DNA from: Micrasema longulum
Lineage: Eukaryota; Arthropoda; Insecta; Trichoptera; Brachycentridae
Assembly (NCBI GenBank): GCA_022494885.1
Contig: JAGVSM010003645.1
Location: forward strand, 124,001-188,000
Length of the DNA stretch: 64,000 nt
Direction: 5' to 3'
Under the pieces are notes generated by a model. That model ran no database searches. It was not told the DNA's origin and saw nothing but the letters and a program-made list of their open reading frames with translations. Every line of letters starts with the position of its first letter. Within the stretch, counting starts at the first letter, position 1. The position numbers and the translations under genes were made by a program. Below are positions 1 through 11,243 of the stretch, in pieces.

Positions 1-1449
1 GTCTAAATAAATATTGTGAACTTATTTTCGCTTCCTTCCCGTGTATGTGAATGTAGGCTGTAGGCTGTAGTCACTTTTACCGACTGCGTTCACAAACCTT
101 GAGATATTTCTGTACCAAGCCATACAAATCCTAGCAATGTCAATATTGTTTAGTGCTCGCGTATGCGACAAATGTTTGCTTGTATAATTTGCCTTGTTAA
201 GAAATTTCTTAAGATGGAAATGTAATGGGGAGATTTTAAATTTGATTTCAATTGTAGGCTTTTCTTAAATATTTATGTGCTTAGCGTCATTTAGAGTATG
301 AAATGTTTCATGATTTGGATTTGCGGATACATTATCCCCAATGAGACTTACTCATTGACTTAGTATAAAGTTCCTCCTATGCGTAGTGGTAGAATACTGT
401 TGGAAATACCATCCTTTTTAAAGTGGTAGAATAAGGATGTTCCCATCCTTATTCTGTCAGTGTGCCCAGGCGTAACTTTTTAACAGGTTTATAATATACC
501 CATTATAAACTGTCTGCTGTATTTTGAATGAACAAATAATAATATTTCCATATAATTGTCTCCTAAATATAGTATTCACGTAATTCGGATTTTTTGAATT
601 TTTATTATCCATTTTAATTTTTCTCCAAATGCTAACAATATATAGATCTAATTAGAATCAGTGCAACGTAAATATTTCAAATCTTTAATATTCGGAAATG
701 GATTACATACACTTGTAATAAACTATTATGATAGTCAAGAATACTTTGACGTTTTTAGTTTGTAATTTAGAAGGGTTTTGGCTGGTTTAATATTTTTACA
801 CAAAATAATATATAACAATATAGATGCCCAAGATTTCTTCGCTCAGATTAACTTTGACGTACCCCACAGTAATTTGCGTATCAGTGCTGTCTTTGCTGGA
901 GGAAATTTTATAACCAACATCGGATTCGTTTCACCTTTTGCCATTTTGTTTTACTTTCGGTGATCATTTTTAAATTTGGAAAACGAACACAACATAATAC
1001 GTTCACATCCAATATAATGTATTTTTTAAAGATTTTTAACATCTTTTTATCTTGCCTCAAGATTATGTTAAATAATTCTAATCCTAAAAGTTAAGATTTT
1101 GATTCTGTAATTCATGGACATAATTATAGCTTCAGTACAATTTGAATGTTTACCAGTAATCTTTTCCTGTTTCGTTAGAGCTAACCCTTTGCTCCCTGAC
1201 GGTACCAACTTGTCGCGATGTGAAATGATCAGTATATCTATTATACGAGAATGCATTTGATGTAACTTACCACTCTCAATACGTAATTAGACGTTTTTGA
1301 GTAGTTTCGGCCATTTTAAAGTAATTAGTTCCAATAAACGTACCCATAGTTACTAAGCACTGTTTAATTTACACCGGAGCTGCATTCTCAACGAGCACGC
1401 ATATACCACTAACAATTGAAGAATACTCATTTTTGCTACTTAAAAAAGT
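1..1449. other. AT-rich noncoding sequence
   Basis: No coding region, RNA gene or transposon is recognisable here. Open frames are short, AT-driven and without codon or motif support. The only structure noted is the perfect 12-bp hairpin at 428-455. Confidence 0.5.
428..455. repeat. perfect 12-bp hairpin with 4-nt loop
   Basis: AGAATAAGGATG at 428-439 is followed by the loop TTCC and its exact reverse complement at 444-455. There is no T-run or gene end beside it, so it is not annotated as a terminator. It may be the core of an old MITE. Confidence 0.5.
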
Positions 1450-1700
1450 TTGCATTTTACCGTTACAATCAACATTTGTTTTGGTAGATCGCAATCAGGT
1501 TCTTTCCTTAAATTTCTTGTAAGTTTGACCCATTTACTTCTTTTCTTTGGATTTTTAGGAACGAAAAGATAATAACACCTCAAGTTTATATATTTTAAAA
1601 ACGTATTCCTATCAGTACATCACTGTAACCATGCTGAGCTTCGCAAATGCGCCGCCAGACCTAGTTTGACGTTTACAAAAAATAATATTTATATTTGAAA
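1450..1700 (+). mobile_element. diverged Helitron fragment (internal part)
   Basis: The order of blocks follows the two better Helitrons at 13.0 and 40.3 kb: a CAACATTTGTTTTGG block, an AATCAGGTTCTTTCCTTAAATT block, a CCCATTTACTT block, then GTTTGACGTTTACAAAAA. Both termini are missing, so this is an old internal remnant. The assignment rests on alignment by eye. Confidence 0.55.
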
Positions 1701-2599
1701 ATTAATTGTTTTAAGCATTACACAATCCTTTTTACAATGTTTATTCGAAAGGTTTTGACACGTTTTCATGATACAAGAAGCCATTTTTGTTTCGATTTTA
1801 AACGTCACTTCGAGATGGCAGTCGAAGAACGACTAAATACGCATTGGGCATGACTGAGCGTTTGGGCATGAGTTAAGTGTCATCATTTTTCAAGGCATGT
1901 CTATGTATTAATATGTCAATGTATCGCATATATATATTTTTTATATATTGCCTGACGTTGCAAATTTCCTAAAACATAATTCAAAAAGAAAAAGTTTAAA
2001 AAATCTATTAATTCTATGTTCAGGGATCAAAGGGTTAAGATGTGCAAATGATCACTAAATAATACTTAGTACGACGCGATGTCAAATTTCGTATGCAAAT
2101 TTAACTGTCGAATTTCCGCCTGTCTCTAGAATTGTTTATTCAATGATGTATGACTCGAAGTGCCGCATATCATTATTACACGGCCCATCCAAGGTGGATA
2201 GTAATGGGCGTAATGGCATTGCATCCTTCGTGTATTGTGATTTTGTCCTTTTGCAAATTGAAATGGCTTATTGTTAGGAGAGCAGTCGCCAAGTTTGATA
2301 GTGCGTACACGTAGGGTCTAACTTCCGGAGAAGACGACGTCTCCCATGCGATTGTATTACTCTGTCATTTCACGTTGAGAAGAAAGCCGATGTATGCGGC
2401 AGTATTTTTTTAATTTGTACTTGTAATTCGATTCCGTGTCGAGGCGGAATGAATAATACTGTTCTGTGTGTGAAATAAAATAGAATCTGAATCTCTCTTA
2501 ACTCTCGAGTAAAAATCCCAAAAAAGGAAATCTAGCGGAAATTATTCCGCTTCATGGTTGATTAGAGTTAATACCTAAACGCGGTTTTCGTAGAAAAAT
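1701..2599. other. noncoding sequence, no feature recognised
   Basis: Contains a modestly GC-richer patch around 2150-2400 with no convincing open frame. An AATAAA-like signal occurs near 2475, but I see no gene in front of it. Confidence 0.4.
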
Positions 2600-2817
2600 G
2601 AATATTGTCCTGTTAACTTTAATTTATCTACCAAGTAAAATAAAGTTTTCAGTATGAAAAGCAGAATATATATACAATTTCTTCTAAACATGTTTAATTG
2701 TTACTGACGAAAATACTTTAATGTTTATGCAAGTATACTCATTTTCATACACAAATATCGTTTTTTCTTTATAGACCGTTGAGTTAACTCTGTTTACTTC
2801 CCATTGTTATCGGGGCC
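2600..2817. mobile_element. MITE M1, copy 1
   Basis: Read on the minus strand, it starts CCCCGATAACAATGGGAAG and continues with blocks shared with the copy at 9747-9973 (TATAAAGAAAAA, CGATATTTGTGTA, GAAAATGAG, ACATGTTTAGAAG). The far end resembles the other terminal inverted repeat but is degraded. It abuts a second M1 copy, which was later split by a LINE. Confidence 0.6.
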
Positions 2818-3275
2818 CTGGACCCGTATTTTAATAGGAAGTTAAAATATATCTTCAATATTATCTACACGGTAAAATAAGTTTTTCTGTACGAAAAATA
2901 AAATATGCGTACATTTTTTTATTTTTTATTTTTATTTTATTTTATTTAGAAAACATACAGTCATACAAAATCAGTATTAAAAACAACAATTTTTTAACAT
3001 AAAAAAGACCAATTAAGTTTTCATAAATTAAAAAGATATAAACATTAAATGTGACAAAAAATAAAAAATAAATAAGAATTTTAAGTGAAAAAAAGATAAT
3101 TGTTGACATTTGCGTTTTCCATGGAGGTAATAAATTAAAATAAATAAAAATACCGAATGTACACTCCGAGCCATCCACGCACACACATGAACGCACATAT
3201 AAAACATATACAAACATATACATTACATGCGGCACATATGCATAGCATAAACCACTAAAGATGTACATTCAGCAA

Positions 3276-4105
3276 CTATCCCAAATAATCGACCCCATGA
3301 AGAAATTTTCTGTACAAATGCAACGTGCAGTTAAAAATGTCTACATCAATACTGAGTCCGTTATAATTTCTACAGGTGCGTCTAATGAATGAATTTGAGG
3401 TATAATTGTTTTTACAAGTTGGTACATAAAAAAGGGAATTTAATCTAGTATAGCGAAGAGGACAACGGAAACCAATATTTTGTAAAAGATACGGCGAATC
3501 AACTATGTTATTGAGAATTTTGAAAAGAAAAATTAAATCATATCTAAGGCGCCTTTTTTGTAGTGATTCTATATTAAAATTGATCAAAGATGCGCTGTAA
3601 TCATTTTCAATGTTACCAAAACGATATTCCAGGCTCCTTATAAATTTCTTTTGAATGTTTTCAATTTGATTAATATATACATTATATTGAGGGGACCATA
3701 CTAATGAAGCGAATTCGAGTTGACTTCGCACATAAGTATAGTAAAGAAGTTTTAATGTATTTGGTGATGAGAATGGCTTGGAGATTCGTAAGATAAACCC
3801 TAGAAGTCTGTACGCCTTATCTACTATTGTATTTATGTGATCTCTAAATAAAAGCTTATCATCCATCAGTACACCCAAATCTCTCGCTTTCATTGAACGA
3901 TTGACAATTTTCCCAGATAGTTTGTAGTCAAATAGTATACTTTTTTTTCTTTCGAGTAAATGACATGACAAGACATTTATCAGAATTCAATAATAACTGA
4001 TTGTCCTTGCAATAGCAACAGATTCTATCTAAGTCAGCTTGAAGAACTTTGCAATCATTTATTGAAGACACAATTTTAAATACTTTATTGTCATCAGCGT
4101 ATAGC
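3276..4105 (-). pseudogene. LINE reverse transcriptase, YADD box and C-terminal part
   Basis: The catalytic YADD of motif C is encoded at 4090-4101, in a different frame from the upstream part. A second shift lies in an 8-base homopolymer at 3941-3948. After it, an open frame runs to the stop at 3276 with typical post-RT blocks: KARDLGVLMDDKL, AYRLLGFILR, YVRSQLEFASLVW and IENIQKKFIRSLEYR, ending in a FYVP...NSFIRRTCRNYN region. Each shift looks like a single added base in a run. No premature stop is seen apart from these two shifts, so the copy looks young or the shifts could be sequencing errors. Confidence 0.88.
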
Positions 4106-6057
4106 AAAAAAATTTGAGTTTTGAATGCATAAACTTATATCATTGATATAAATAATAAAAAATAAGGGTCCAAGATGCGAACCTTGAGGGACACCTGATG
4201 GGATTGGTTTAAATGATGAATTAAATCCCTTGAGTGAGACCGATTGACTGCGGTTACTAATGTAGGAACATATCCAACGATACAGATTCCCCCGTATACC
4301 GATGTTCCAAAGCTTGCGAAGTAAGACCAAATGACTTATTTTATCAAAAGCCTTTGAATAATCCGTATATAAAACGTCTACCTGAAAACCTGCATCCATT
4401 GCATTCAAAACAATATCGGTAAATTCACAAAGATTTGATTCAACTGACCGTTTCTTATAGAATCCATGTTGATTGGGATTAATATGTGGTTTTATAACAT
4501 CGAAGAGCTGATCGGTTACTATATTTTCAAGGATTTTACTAAAAATGGGAAGAAGAGAAATGGGTCGATAATTTACTACAAGACTCTTATTTCCTTTTTT
4601 ATGCACAGGTGTAATATTTGCCTTTTTCCATATTTCAGGAAACGTGCCTTCCTTTATTGATAATTGAAAAAGATAAGTAAGAGGACGCGCAAGCTGTTTA
4701 ATACATTTAGAAATAAAAAAAGGGTGTATGCCATCAAAGCCAGCACCCTTGCTGACTTTAAGTTTTTTGAGATATTTTGTTACCAATGACTCATTTATTT
4801 CTATAGCATTAAGATCAATTACACTATTTTCTTCGGCAGGAACACTACAACTAGATGCATTAGTTTCCAAAAATTCAGAATGGAAATATTCCGCAAAAGC
4901 ATTACAAATATTCTGACCGCCAATTACCAAATTATCTTTGTAGGACATTTGAAGAGGCACATCACACCCAGCTCGCTTGGACTTGACAAAAGACCAGAAA
5001 AGTTTAGGTTCTCGGTTAATGTTATATTCAGCAGTTGTGATAAAATGTAGGTAACATTCCTTATTCGTGCGTTTTTGTCTTTCCCTCAGCAAAGAAAAAG
5101 TATGATAATCAGACGCTTGAGAGTACTTTTTCCATTTTTTGTGAAATTTTTTTTTTTCTGAAATTAACTTTATTAGCGGTCGAGTGTACCATGGAGGATA
5201 TCGGCAATTATTATTTGTGAGACGCTTGGGAACAAAATTGTTTATAACTCCATTTAGAACAACGTAAAATTGCTGGGTTGCGTCTTCCATGTTCAGATTA
5301 GACAAAGTATCGAACCAATTAATATCATCTAAATGGGCACAAACATCATCGTAGTTTGCCTTATGAAATAAACGAACAAATCTTTGATTATCGGGAAGAA
5401 TTTTAAATTGTAAATTGAGCAAAATTACAAGAGTCTTATGATGGGCGTCTTCCAGTGTTAATGGGGATACACATTCGGTGACTACGCAGTCAAAGTTGGA
5501 GATAACTAGATCTAGAATACGGCCACGAGTATTGGCATGCGAATTGAACTGGTAGAAGTTATTAAATGACATAAAATTACATAGAGACTTGCTAAGTGGA
5601 TCATCCTTAGGATCGAGGGTGCAGTGAGTAAAACTGGGATTCGAAAGCCAGGCAGCATTAGATATATTGAAATCACCAATAATCAGGAAAATTTCATTAG
5701 GGGACGTTAAGAGTGTGTCGGAAACTTTGTCAAAAAACTCGGATATCACTCGCAAATGTGAATTTCCATGAGGAAAGTAGGAACAGAACATATTTAAGGT
5801 TTTGTGATGTGTGATTGTGTTTACTTTAATCCAAATAACTTCCGCCGTTAGGTCCCAAGAATCTACTACAGAACTACAAAACATTTTTTTGACAGCTATA
5901 AGCACGCCTCCACCGAGAGTCTGTTGTGTTTTCTCATAATCACGGTCTCTTCGAAATACGTTATATCTACTATCAAAAATTTCGCTATCATTGATACTTG
6001 GAAGGAGCCATGTTTCAGATAAAAAAATCATATCATAATCATTAATCAAGACGTTAT
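4094..6057 (-). pseudogene. LINE endonuclease-reverse transcriptase, N-terminal and central part
   Basis: An open frame of about 650 residues. Its first half is the endonuclease domain: IFLSETWL near the start, then GGGVLIAV, IIGDFN (residues about 120-128) and a DLVISN block. The second half is the reverse transcriptase: YRPISLLPIFSKILE, DYSKAFDK (catalytic Asp of motif A) and GVPQGSHLGPLFFIIYIND (motif B). The usual beginning of the endonuclease is absent, so the first Met at 6049 is not the true start. The frame ends a few residues before the YADD box because of one extra base in a 7-base homopolymer at 4106-4112. In the family this enzyme nicks the target and copies the element RNA. Confidence 0.92.
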
Positions 6058-6193
6058 TTAAACATGTTTAATTACAGACGAAGATACTTTAAATTTTCAT
6101 CCAAATATACACATTTTCGTACATAAATATCGATTTTACTTTATACCGTCTCGATATGTACCGATGAAGATAGCGTTTGTAATCGCGGCCCTG

Positions 6194-6402
6194 AGCTGCT
6201 GTTCCAAACGCTCTCGCGACCGTAAAAAAGCTTTGATAGCACGTATTTACACATTAAAGGTGTTTTCAACGGCCGCGAGAGCGTTCGGAATAACAGCGCT
6301 GGGGTGCTATTTCAGCGCTATAGCGCGCGTAGAAAACGTTTAAGCGTGTATTTGCGTACTAAATCCACGCTAACAATGCGTTCAGAATGCCAGCCCTACC
6401 CT
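6194..6402. repeat. GC-rich inverted repeat with diverged tandem copy
   Basis: Arms at about 6194-6223 and 6269-6300 (CTGTTCCAAACGCTCTCGCG against CGCGAGAGCGTTCGGAATAACAG) form a roughly 30-bp imperfect stem. The next 100 bases (6303-6402) repeat the same order of blocks in diverged form: CTATTTCAGCGCTATAGCGCGC, AAAACGTTTAAGCGTGTATTTGCG, GCGTTCAGAATGCCAGCCC. It abuts the end of MITE M1 copy 2. It is probably a small MITE duplicated in tandem. Confidence 0.55.
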
Positions 6403-8890
6403 GCATAGTATTGCACTCCTCTTTATTTGTACGCCAATCGTAGCACATGAAGACAAGATGATCACGATACGCTTCAGATACCTTACGAGTTCAAGAACTA
6501 TGGATCTCCAAATATGCTGACCATAATAATTTGAACACACATTAGGCTTATCTCAAGCACGTCTTGGGCTTTCAAAATGTATGTGTACTCGCATATACTC
6601 GTAGATGGAATTCTTATTGGTACCTTAAGAATTACCTTATATACGCAGTACGTACATTGCTCATACTAGTATATTGTATAACTCTGTGACATACGTAATG
6701 TAGGCTGACAGTGTTGTATGAAATTACCATCGATTTGTAAGTGGTGGGCGTGTTTCTTGTCTGTGTGGACCTTTACATTACAAATTACAACACAGCCGAC
6801 TCTTGAAATTGGCGCGTAGAATTGATCGAATCAACATTACCATATTGTGGTACCTCTCTCGATACACACACGTACACAGTCTGATTGCTACAGCGGAAAT
6901 AAAATTGGTGAAAAAATTGTTACATGTTAATTATTACGAAAAGGGAAGTACAAAACATTCGTTTGTAATAATTCTTTAATATGTAATTTTAAAAGGGCCA
7001 TATTTTCAATACGATTTACTGAAAATTTATTTGCTTTAAATTGTTTTTTGAGAAAACAACAATTCACAATATACACATATTATATATTATTAACTTAAAT
7101 TTATGTTTTAATGTGAGCCTTTTTTATGTATATGAGGGTATGAGATTTCTAATTGTGCTTCACTAACTCAATGGAGAATTCTAAGTTTGCGGTGACAAGT
7201 AGTATAATTGAAATCTGTTTTTGCAAGATTTAAAGGTGGTTTTGAATTGCGCTATTATTTAGGTAGATAGGTTTTTACGTACGGTTTATTTTGGCATCAA
7301 TAATTAATTTTCCGGTTTTGGTGGAGGTTTCTAAGCTTTCTTCTAATACCCTCATATATAGTATCTTCTAACGATCTAACGTATTCTTCCTGTAGCCTTT
7401 CTTGAAATTCCAATAAAAATATATACCCACACACAGGCCATGCCTTTGTGGGATTTATTTTATGTAGTAGTGTATTTTGTAGTTATTTTTTATTAATAAT
7501 ATATATATGTATATATATTTTTTTTAATTAACCAATTTATATGCTTTTGCAGTTTTCTGCATTTTTCATTCCTGTCATTACACAGGAAACTCTTAACAGC
7601 TTAGATCGAGTATTTTAATACTTATGACTTTAGTACCCATGTGAAAACATCCGTATGTTGGCTATTTTATTTTTATATTCTCCAATAAATTGTGGTCAGT
7701 TCATGTGCATAAGAAATATAACGTAAATTAAAACCAAATCTACATTTTTATGGTTTATTTTAGAATTTAAAACCAAGTTTAGGCAGCATATTCCCCTTTT
7801 CAGAATTACTAACAATGTACTTACAAAATACCCAAGCAATTAATGATAGAATTCACTATCTGCTGATATATTTAACATGCCCCTTAATTTATCAGAAAAT
7901 AAATTAAGACTCATTCTATCTGGGTGCGATACGCTCCCACTTGCTTTTTAATAATGCTCACGCTTATACACACTTGAACATACAAATTCACAAAAACACT
8001 GTTTTGTTGTACCATTATTAATATGCATGATTTTTATTTAGAAACTTCACTGGTCTATCTTTAAACCCTATCTTTACGAGTATTACATCACTTAATCATT
8101 GTTGACTCTGACTGACATGTTTCTGTAAAAAAAAAAAAATAGATATAAATGGACCAATGTAATGTTTTATATTTATTTAGATATTTGTACAAATAAAATT
8201 TGAACACCTGGTTATACCTTAACTTATAAACCATATAAATACAATAATAATTTCAAAAACACAACATGGATGTTTGTTTTTGAAAAAATTCATCGCCATC
8301 CCACGAAACGATGCTATACACCTTGCATCCCAATATCTTTTAGCAACTAATTTAAAATCTTAAGTCCGTTACGATACAGATTATTTTGAGTTGCCTGGAT
8401 TCTTGTTTTGGGGAGTCTGAAACCTTCACCTGCCCTCGTAAAATAGCGATGAAATTAGCTATTAGGCTGAACTTCACAAAACATGTATTCGGGCAACAAT
8501 TTATGATTTAATTTAAATATTTACACTAAAGTATTTAAAATTACTCTTTGCTATACCGAAAGCATGTATGAAAGTGTGAAAGTAACGTCAGCATACGTTG
8601 AATTTTTGTATATCTTCCACATCTCAATACTGTCCTCTTTTCCCTACTCTTTCTGCATGACATTATATTGATTTTCAGTGCTCAGAAAGAGAACACTGGA
8701 ACAATAATTGAAATCCGGCAAAAAAATTGCTTTGAGAATTAGATTACTTGTATTTAAACTGAGATTTTTTTTAATTCTATTTAAAAATCTTGCCTTTTTA
8801 GAAATAATATCTCTGTAAGTCTATTTTATGAGATACAGTTACCCTAAGTCAACGTGGTGTAAAAACAAACGTTTAAATCTTTATATTATC
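6403..8890. other. AT-rich noncoding stretch
   Basis: No coding or RNA gene recognised. It contains simple TA/GTA-rich tracts (about 7495-7530) and an A13 run near 8129. Several short blocks have AATAAA-like signals, but nothing links them to a gene. It is compatible with intergenic or intronic DNA. Confidence 0.45.
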
Positions 8891-8898
8891 TTTCAATA

Positions 8899-9480
8899 AT
8901 CATCATAATTCCCTTTGCGCATTTAATGGTGCATAGGGCGCTGCGTCGGTACCCCAATCGCAGTGTATGTTGATTATTTTCACTTTTTATACTTCTTCTA
9001 TTCAGGAAACATACAATACAATTTCATAGTTTACTGTATACAATTATCTGAGTAATTCTAAAAGTATTTAAATAAAATAAAAATAGGCTCAGAGTAATAA
9101 AAAAGTATTCTTTTTAATTTAAAGATACAATATAAATAGAAGATATCAATCTAAAGGTAGTTAAAAAAATAACATTATTTTATTTACAGGTATAATACAT
9201 TGAATTACATTCTAAAGAGTTACAACAACTCAATTCGAGACAAAAAAATACACTCATATTGAGAACAACAAAGAAACTAATCAAATTTAGCACCTTTTAG
9301 CACCTTTATTTAATGGTAAGATGATCAGTCTCAAGCTTCAGATGCCACTCCATGGACTATGAAATATTCTAGTGTAAAAACACCTTTTTAAATAAATATT
9401 TCATGTCAACCATGTCGGGAATCGAACCCGAAACTTCTTGCATGGTAGGCAAACGCGCTGACCACTACACCGCAAGGCCG
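8899..9480 (-). mobile_element. SINE-A copy, split by about 310 bp
   Basis: The tRNA-related head is at 9410-9480 in minus orientation, with box A GTGTAGTGGTC and box B GGTTCGATTCC. The body follows at 9301-9409 (TATTTCATAGTCCATGG, CTGATCATCTTACC). The 3' part (GCAGTGCCC-like core and GGGAAT...TGATGAT end) is found only at 8899-8985. About 310 bp of AT-rich sequence therefore separates body and core. The interruption is not identified. Confidence 0.75.
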
Positions 9481-9746
9481 ATAATATCATTAAATTATCA
9501 TTCTTAATTATAGCAATGTACTTTTTTGTAATATTATAATTTGCTTTGTTTTTTTTTTAGAAGTTTCATTCACAGAAACATATCTCTTTTTTTATTTAAA
9601 CAATTTTATTTTTGCGGTGCTGAGAGCATTTTCATGTTAGATTTTTTCCCACCGTTATTTAAGGTTTGCCGTAGTGTTTTTGGAATCGCTGTATAAAGAT
9701 CTTTATGACATTTGATACAACATTTCTAGAGGTAAACAAACCAATG

Positions 9747-9973
9747 CCCCGATTACAATGGGAAGTTAACAGAGTTATCTTCGACTGTCTATAAAGAAAA
9801 ACCGATATTTGTGTACGAAAATGAGAATATTTTCATGAACATTTTAAGTATAATCGCCGGTAACCTAAAGTTGGACATGTTTAGAAGAAAAAATCTACGA
9901 ATTTCACACAGAAAACTTAATTTTACTTTGTAGCTTAAATTAAAGGTAAATGTAACTTCCCATTGCAATAGGG
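9747..9973. mobile_element. MITE M1, copy 3 (reference copy)
   Basis: A 227-bp element with recognisable terminal inverted repeats: CCCGATTACAATGGGAAGTTA at the left and GTAACTTCCCATTGCAATAGGG at the right, about 21 bp with few mismatches. The interior matches the copies at 2600-2817 and around the LINE at 2.8-6.2 kb. It has no coding capacity, as expected for a non-autonomous DNA transposon. The superfamily is not determined. Confidence 0.7.
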
Positions 9974-10356
9974 TTCGAATTTGTTATTTTAAAAATATTT
10001 ACAAGTTTTGAAAATTACCCGAGAAGGCTAATTTTTTACCCAAATAAAAATGCTCTGAAATATGGGCATCTTATAATTAATTTCGAATTAACCGGACAAA
10101 GCTGATGGTAAAAATATATTTGACTGCATTTTTTATACATATAAGGGCGGGTATAATGCCTTAGGGCAATTCATACCTACCTACTTAAAATGTTTGATGT
10201 ATGATATTGAAATTCAATTCCTACTTTGATTACTTAAATTATTTTCATTAATGGACCATTTATACTATCAACAACTTGTTTATTATTTTTTTGTCTTATG
10301 TAAAGAAAATGATTAATTAACTTTCCTTATGAAGTTTTAAAATATACTCAGATTTA

Positions 10357-10642
10357 CAGTAATCCAGACATTATCCGGATATGCATGAATCCGAATAATT
10401 GGATTAACCATTCAATTGAGTCAATTTTTTGAAAGTAAACGTATAATTTACACAATGAATTAAAATCTAATAGAAAAACTTACTTAAACATGTCCAGCAA
10501 AGTTAATTGCTGTGACGAAGAAACTCGTTTACCCTTTTTTATTTGTTATTATAACGTATCCTTTATTTTTTTTATTTCCTGATTACTATCCGGATATTTG
10601 GCAATCCGGATGGCTAGTGTTCGGATAAACGGAGTTCTTCTG
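10357..10642. mobile_element. Tigger/pogo-like MITE
   Basis: The element is flanked by TA on both sides (10355-10356 and 10643-10644), the target duplication of Tc1/mariner/pogo elements. The left end is CAGTAATCCAGACATTATCCG. The right end, reversed, is CAGAAGAACTCCGTTTATCCG. Both are followed by further TCCGGAT motifs. The CAG...TTATCCG pattern is typical of pogo/Tigger termini. It is 286 bp with no transposase. Confidence 0.65.
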
Positions 10643-10780
10643 TATTAATTTTGCGAATCTTTATTGTTTTACTTTTTAAGGGATTTTTACAGCTATTACA
10701 CGACAATGAGTAGAAATGTGTTAACAACACTAGAGCCAATTTAAAAAAATCCGCTGTTAATATAATATTTATTCATTTTA

Positions 10781-10948
10781 TTTTTGCACCACAACAGGCC
10801 AGGGGGCCCAATTACCGTGGTGAATTACATCACAGAACACCCGGGCTTGAGAAAAATCACATTTAATTTTTGTGTTCTCGCCGGGAATCGAACCCGGAAC
10901 CTTCCGTCTGTGAGTCAATCGTCTTGACCATTACACCACGGAGGCCGC
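10781..10948 (-). mobile_element. SINE-B copy 1
   Basis: A tRNA-derived head in minus orientation ends at 10948. It has GTGGTGTAATGGTCAAGACG (box A region) and GGTTCCGGGTTCGATTCCCG (box B). A body with GTGATTTTTCTCAAGCCCGGG and GATGTAATTCACCACGG follows, then the 3' end GGCCTGTTGTGGTGCAAAAA. The same sequence recurs at 40.54-40.73 kb. Not a functional tRNA gene: it continues directly into the SINE body and has no acceptor-stem partner. Confidence 0.85.
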
Positions 10949-10986
10949 CAATATTGTATTATATAGAAGGAGAGAGTTTACATTTC

Positions 10987-11243
10987 TCTAGACCAAAGCA
11001 ACAGTGAGATAACCTCTAAGTTACCGATTTTGAGATACACATGCAGATATGTTAATAACTTAAATAAATTAATGTTTTCAAATAATAAAATATTGAAGTT
11101 AGATAGTAAACCTATGTATGTGAGAATATACTATTCATAATCTTCTTTAAATAATTGAATTCCGTCAGACCCTTCGCACACCTTAAAGTCCGATCATCTG
11201 AGAATAGGTTCTTCAGAGATATCTCACTGTTGCTTCGGGCTAG
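10987..11243. repeat. foldback element with about 47-bp inverted arms
   Basis: The left arm begins CTAGACCAAAGCAACAGTGA (10988). The right arm, read in reverse, is CTAGCCCGAAGCAACAGTGA, ending at 11243. Both continue with GATA, CTCT, AAG, ACC and TGAGAT matches. A 160-bp AT-rich centre has no coding capacity. It is likely a MITE or foldback, adjacent to SINE-B. Confidence 0.65.

Larger units (their letters stand above)
2916..6057 (-). mobile_element. 5'-truncated Jockey/CR1-type LINE (about 3.1 kb)
   Basis: A non-LTR retrotransposon in minus orientation. From 5' to 3' it has part of an AP-like endonuclease domain, a reverse transcriptase, a C-terminal tail, a 3' UTR (about 2945-3275) and an A/T-rich tail made of AAAAT-type repeats at 2916-2945. 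The start of the endonuclease is missing, consistent with truncation during target-primed reverse transcription. It sits inside MITE M1 copy 2. It is the most complete LINE in the window but is not intact: the reading frame shifts at two homopolymers. Confidence 0.9.
2823..6190. mobile_element. MITE M1, copy 2, split by a LINE
   Basis: Two M1 halves flank the LINE at about 2916-6057. The left half (2823-2915) carries the TTTTACCGTGTAGATAATAT and AACTTCCTATTAAAATACGGG-like end on the minus strand. The right half (6058-6190) carries GCCGCGATTACAAACGC, CGATATTTATGTACGAAAAT and AAACATGTTT. Together they reconstruct one M1 element interrupted by the LINE. Confidence 0.6.

Noticed and set aside
428..455. 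Bacterial-type terminator
   Set aside because: No T-run or upstream gene, and the window is clearly eukaryotic.
9410..9480. tRNA gene
   Set aside because: Boxes A and B are present, but the sequence continues into a repeated SINE body and has no matching acceptor stem. The same applies to heads at 10.9, 40.7, 51.3 and 63.9 kb.
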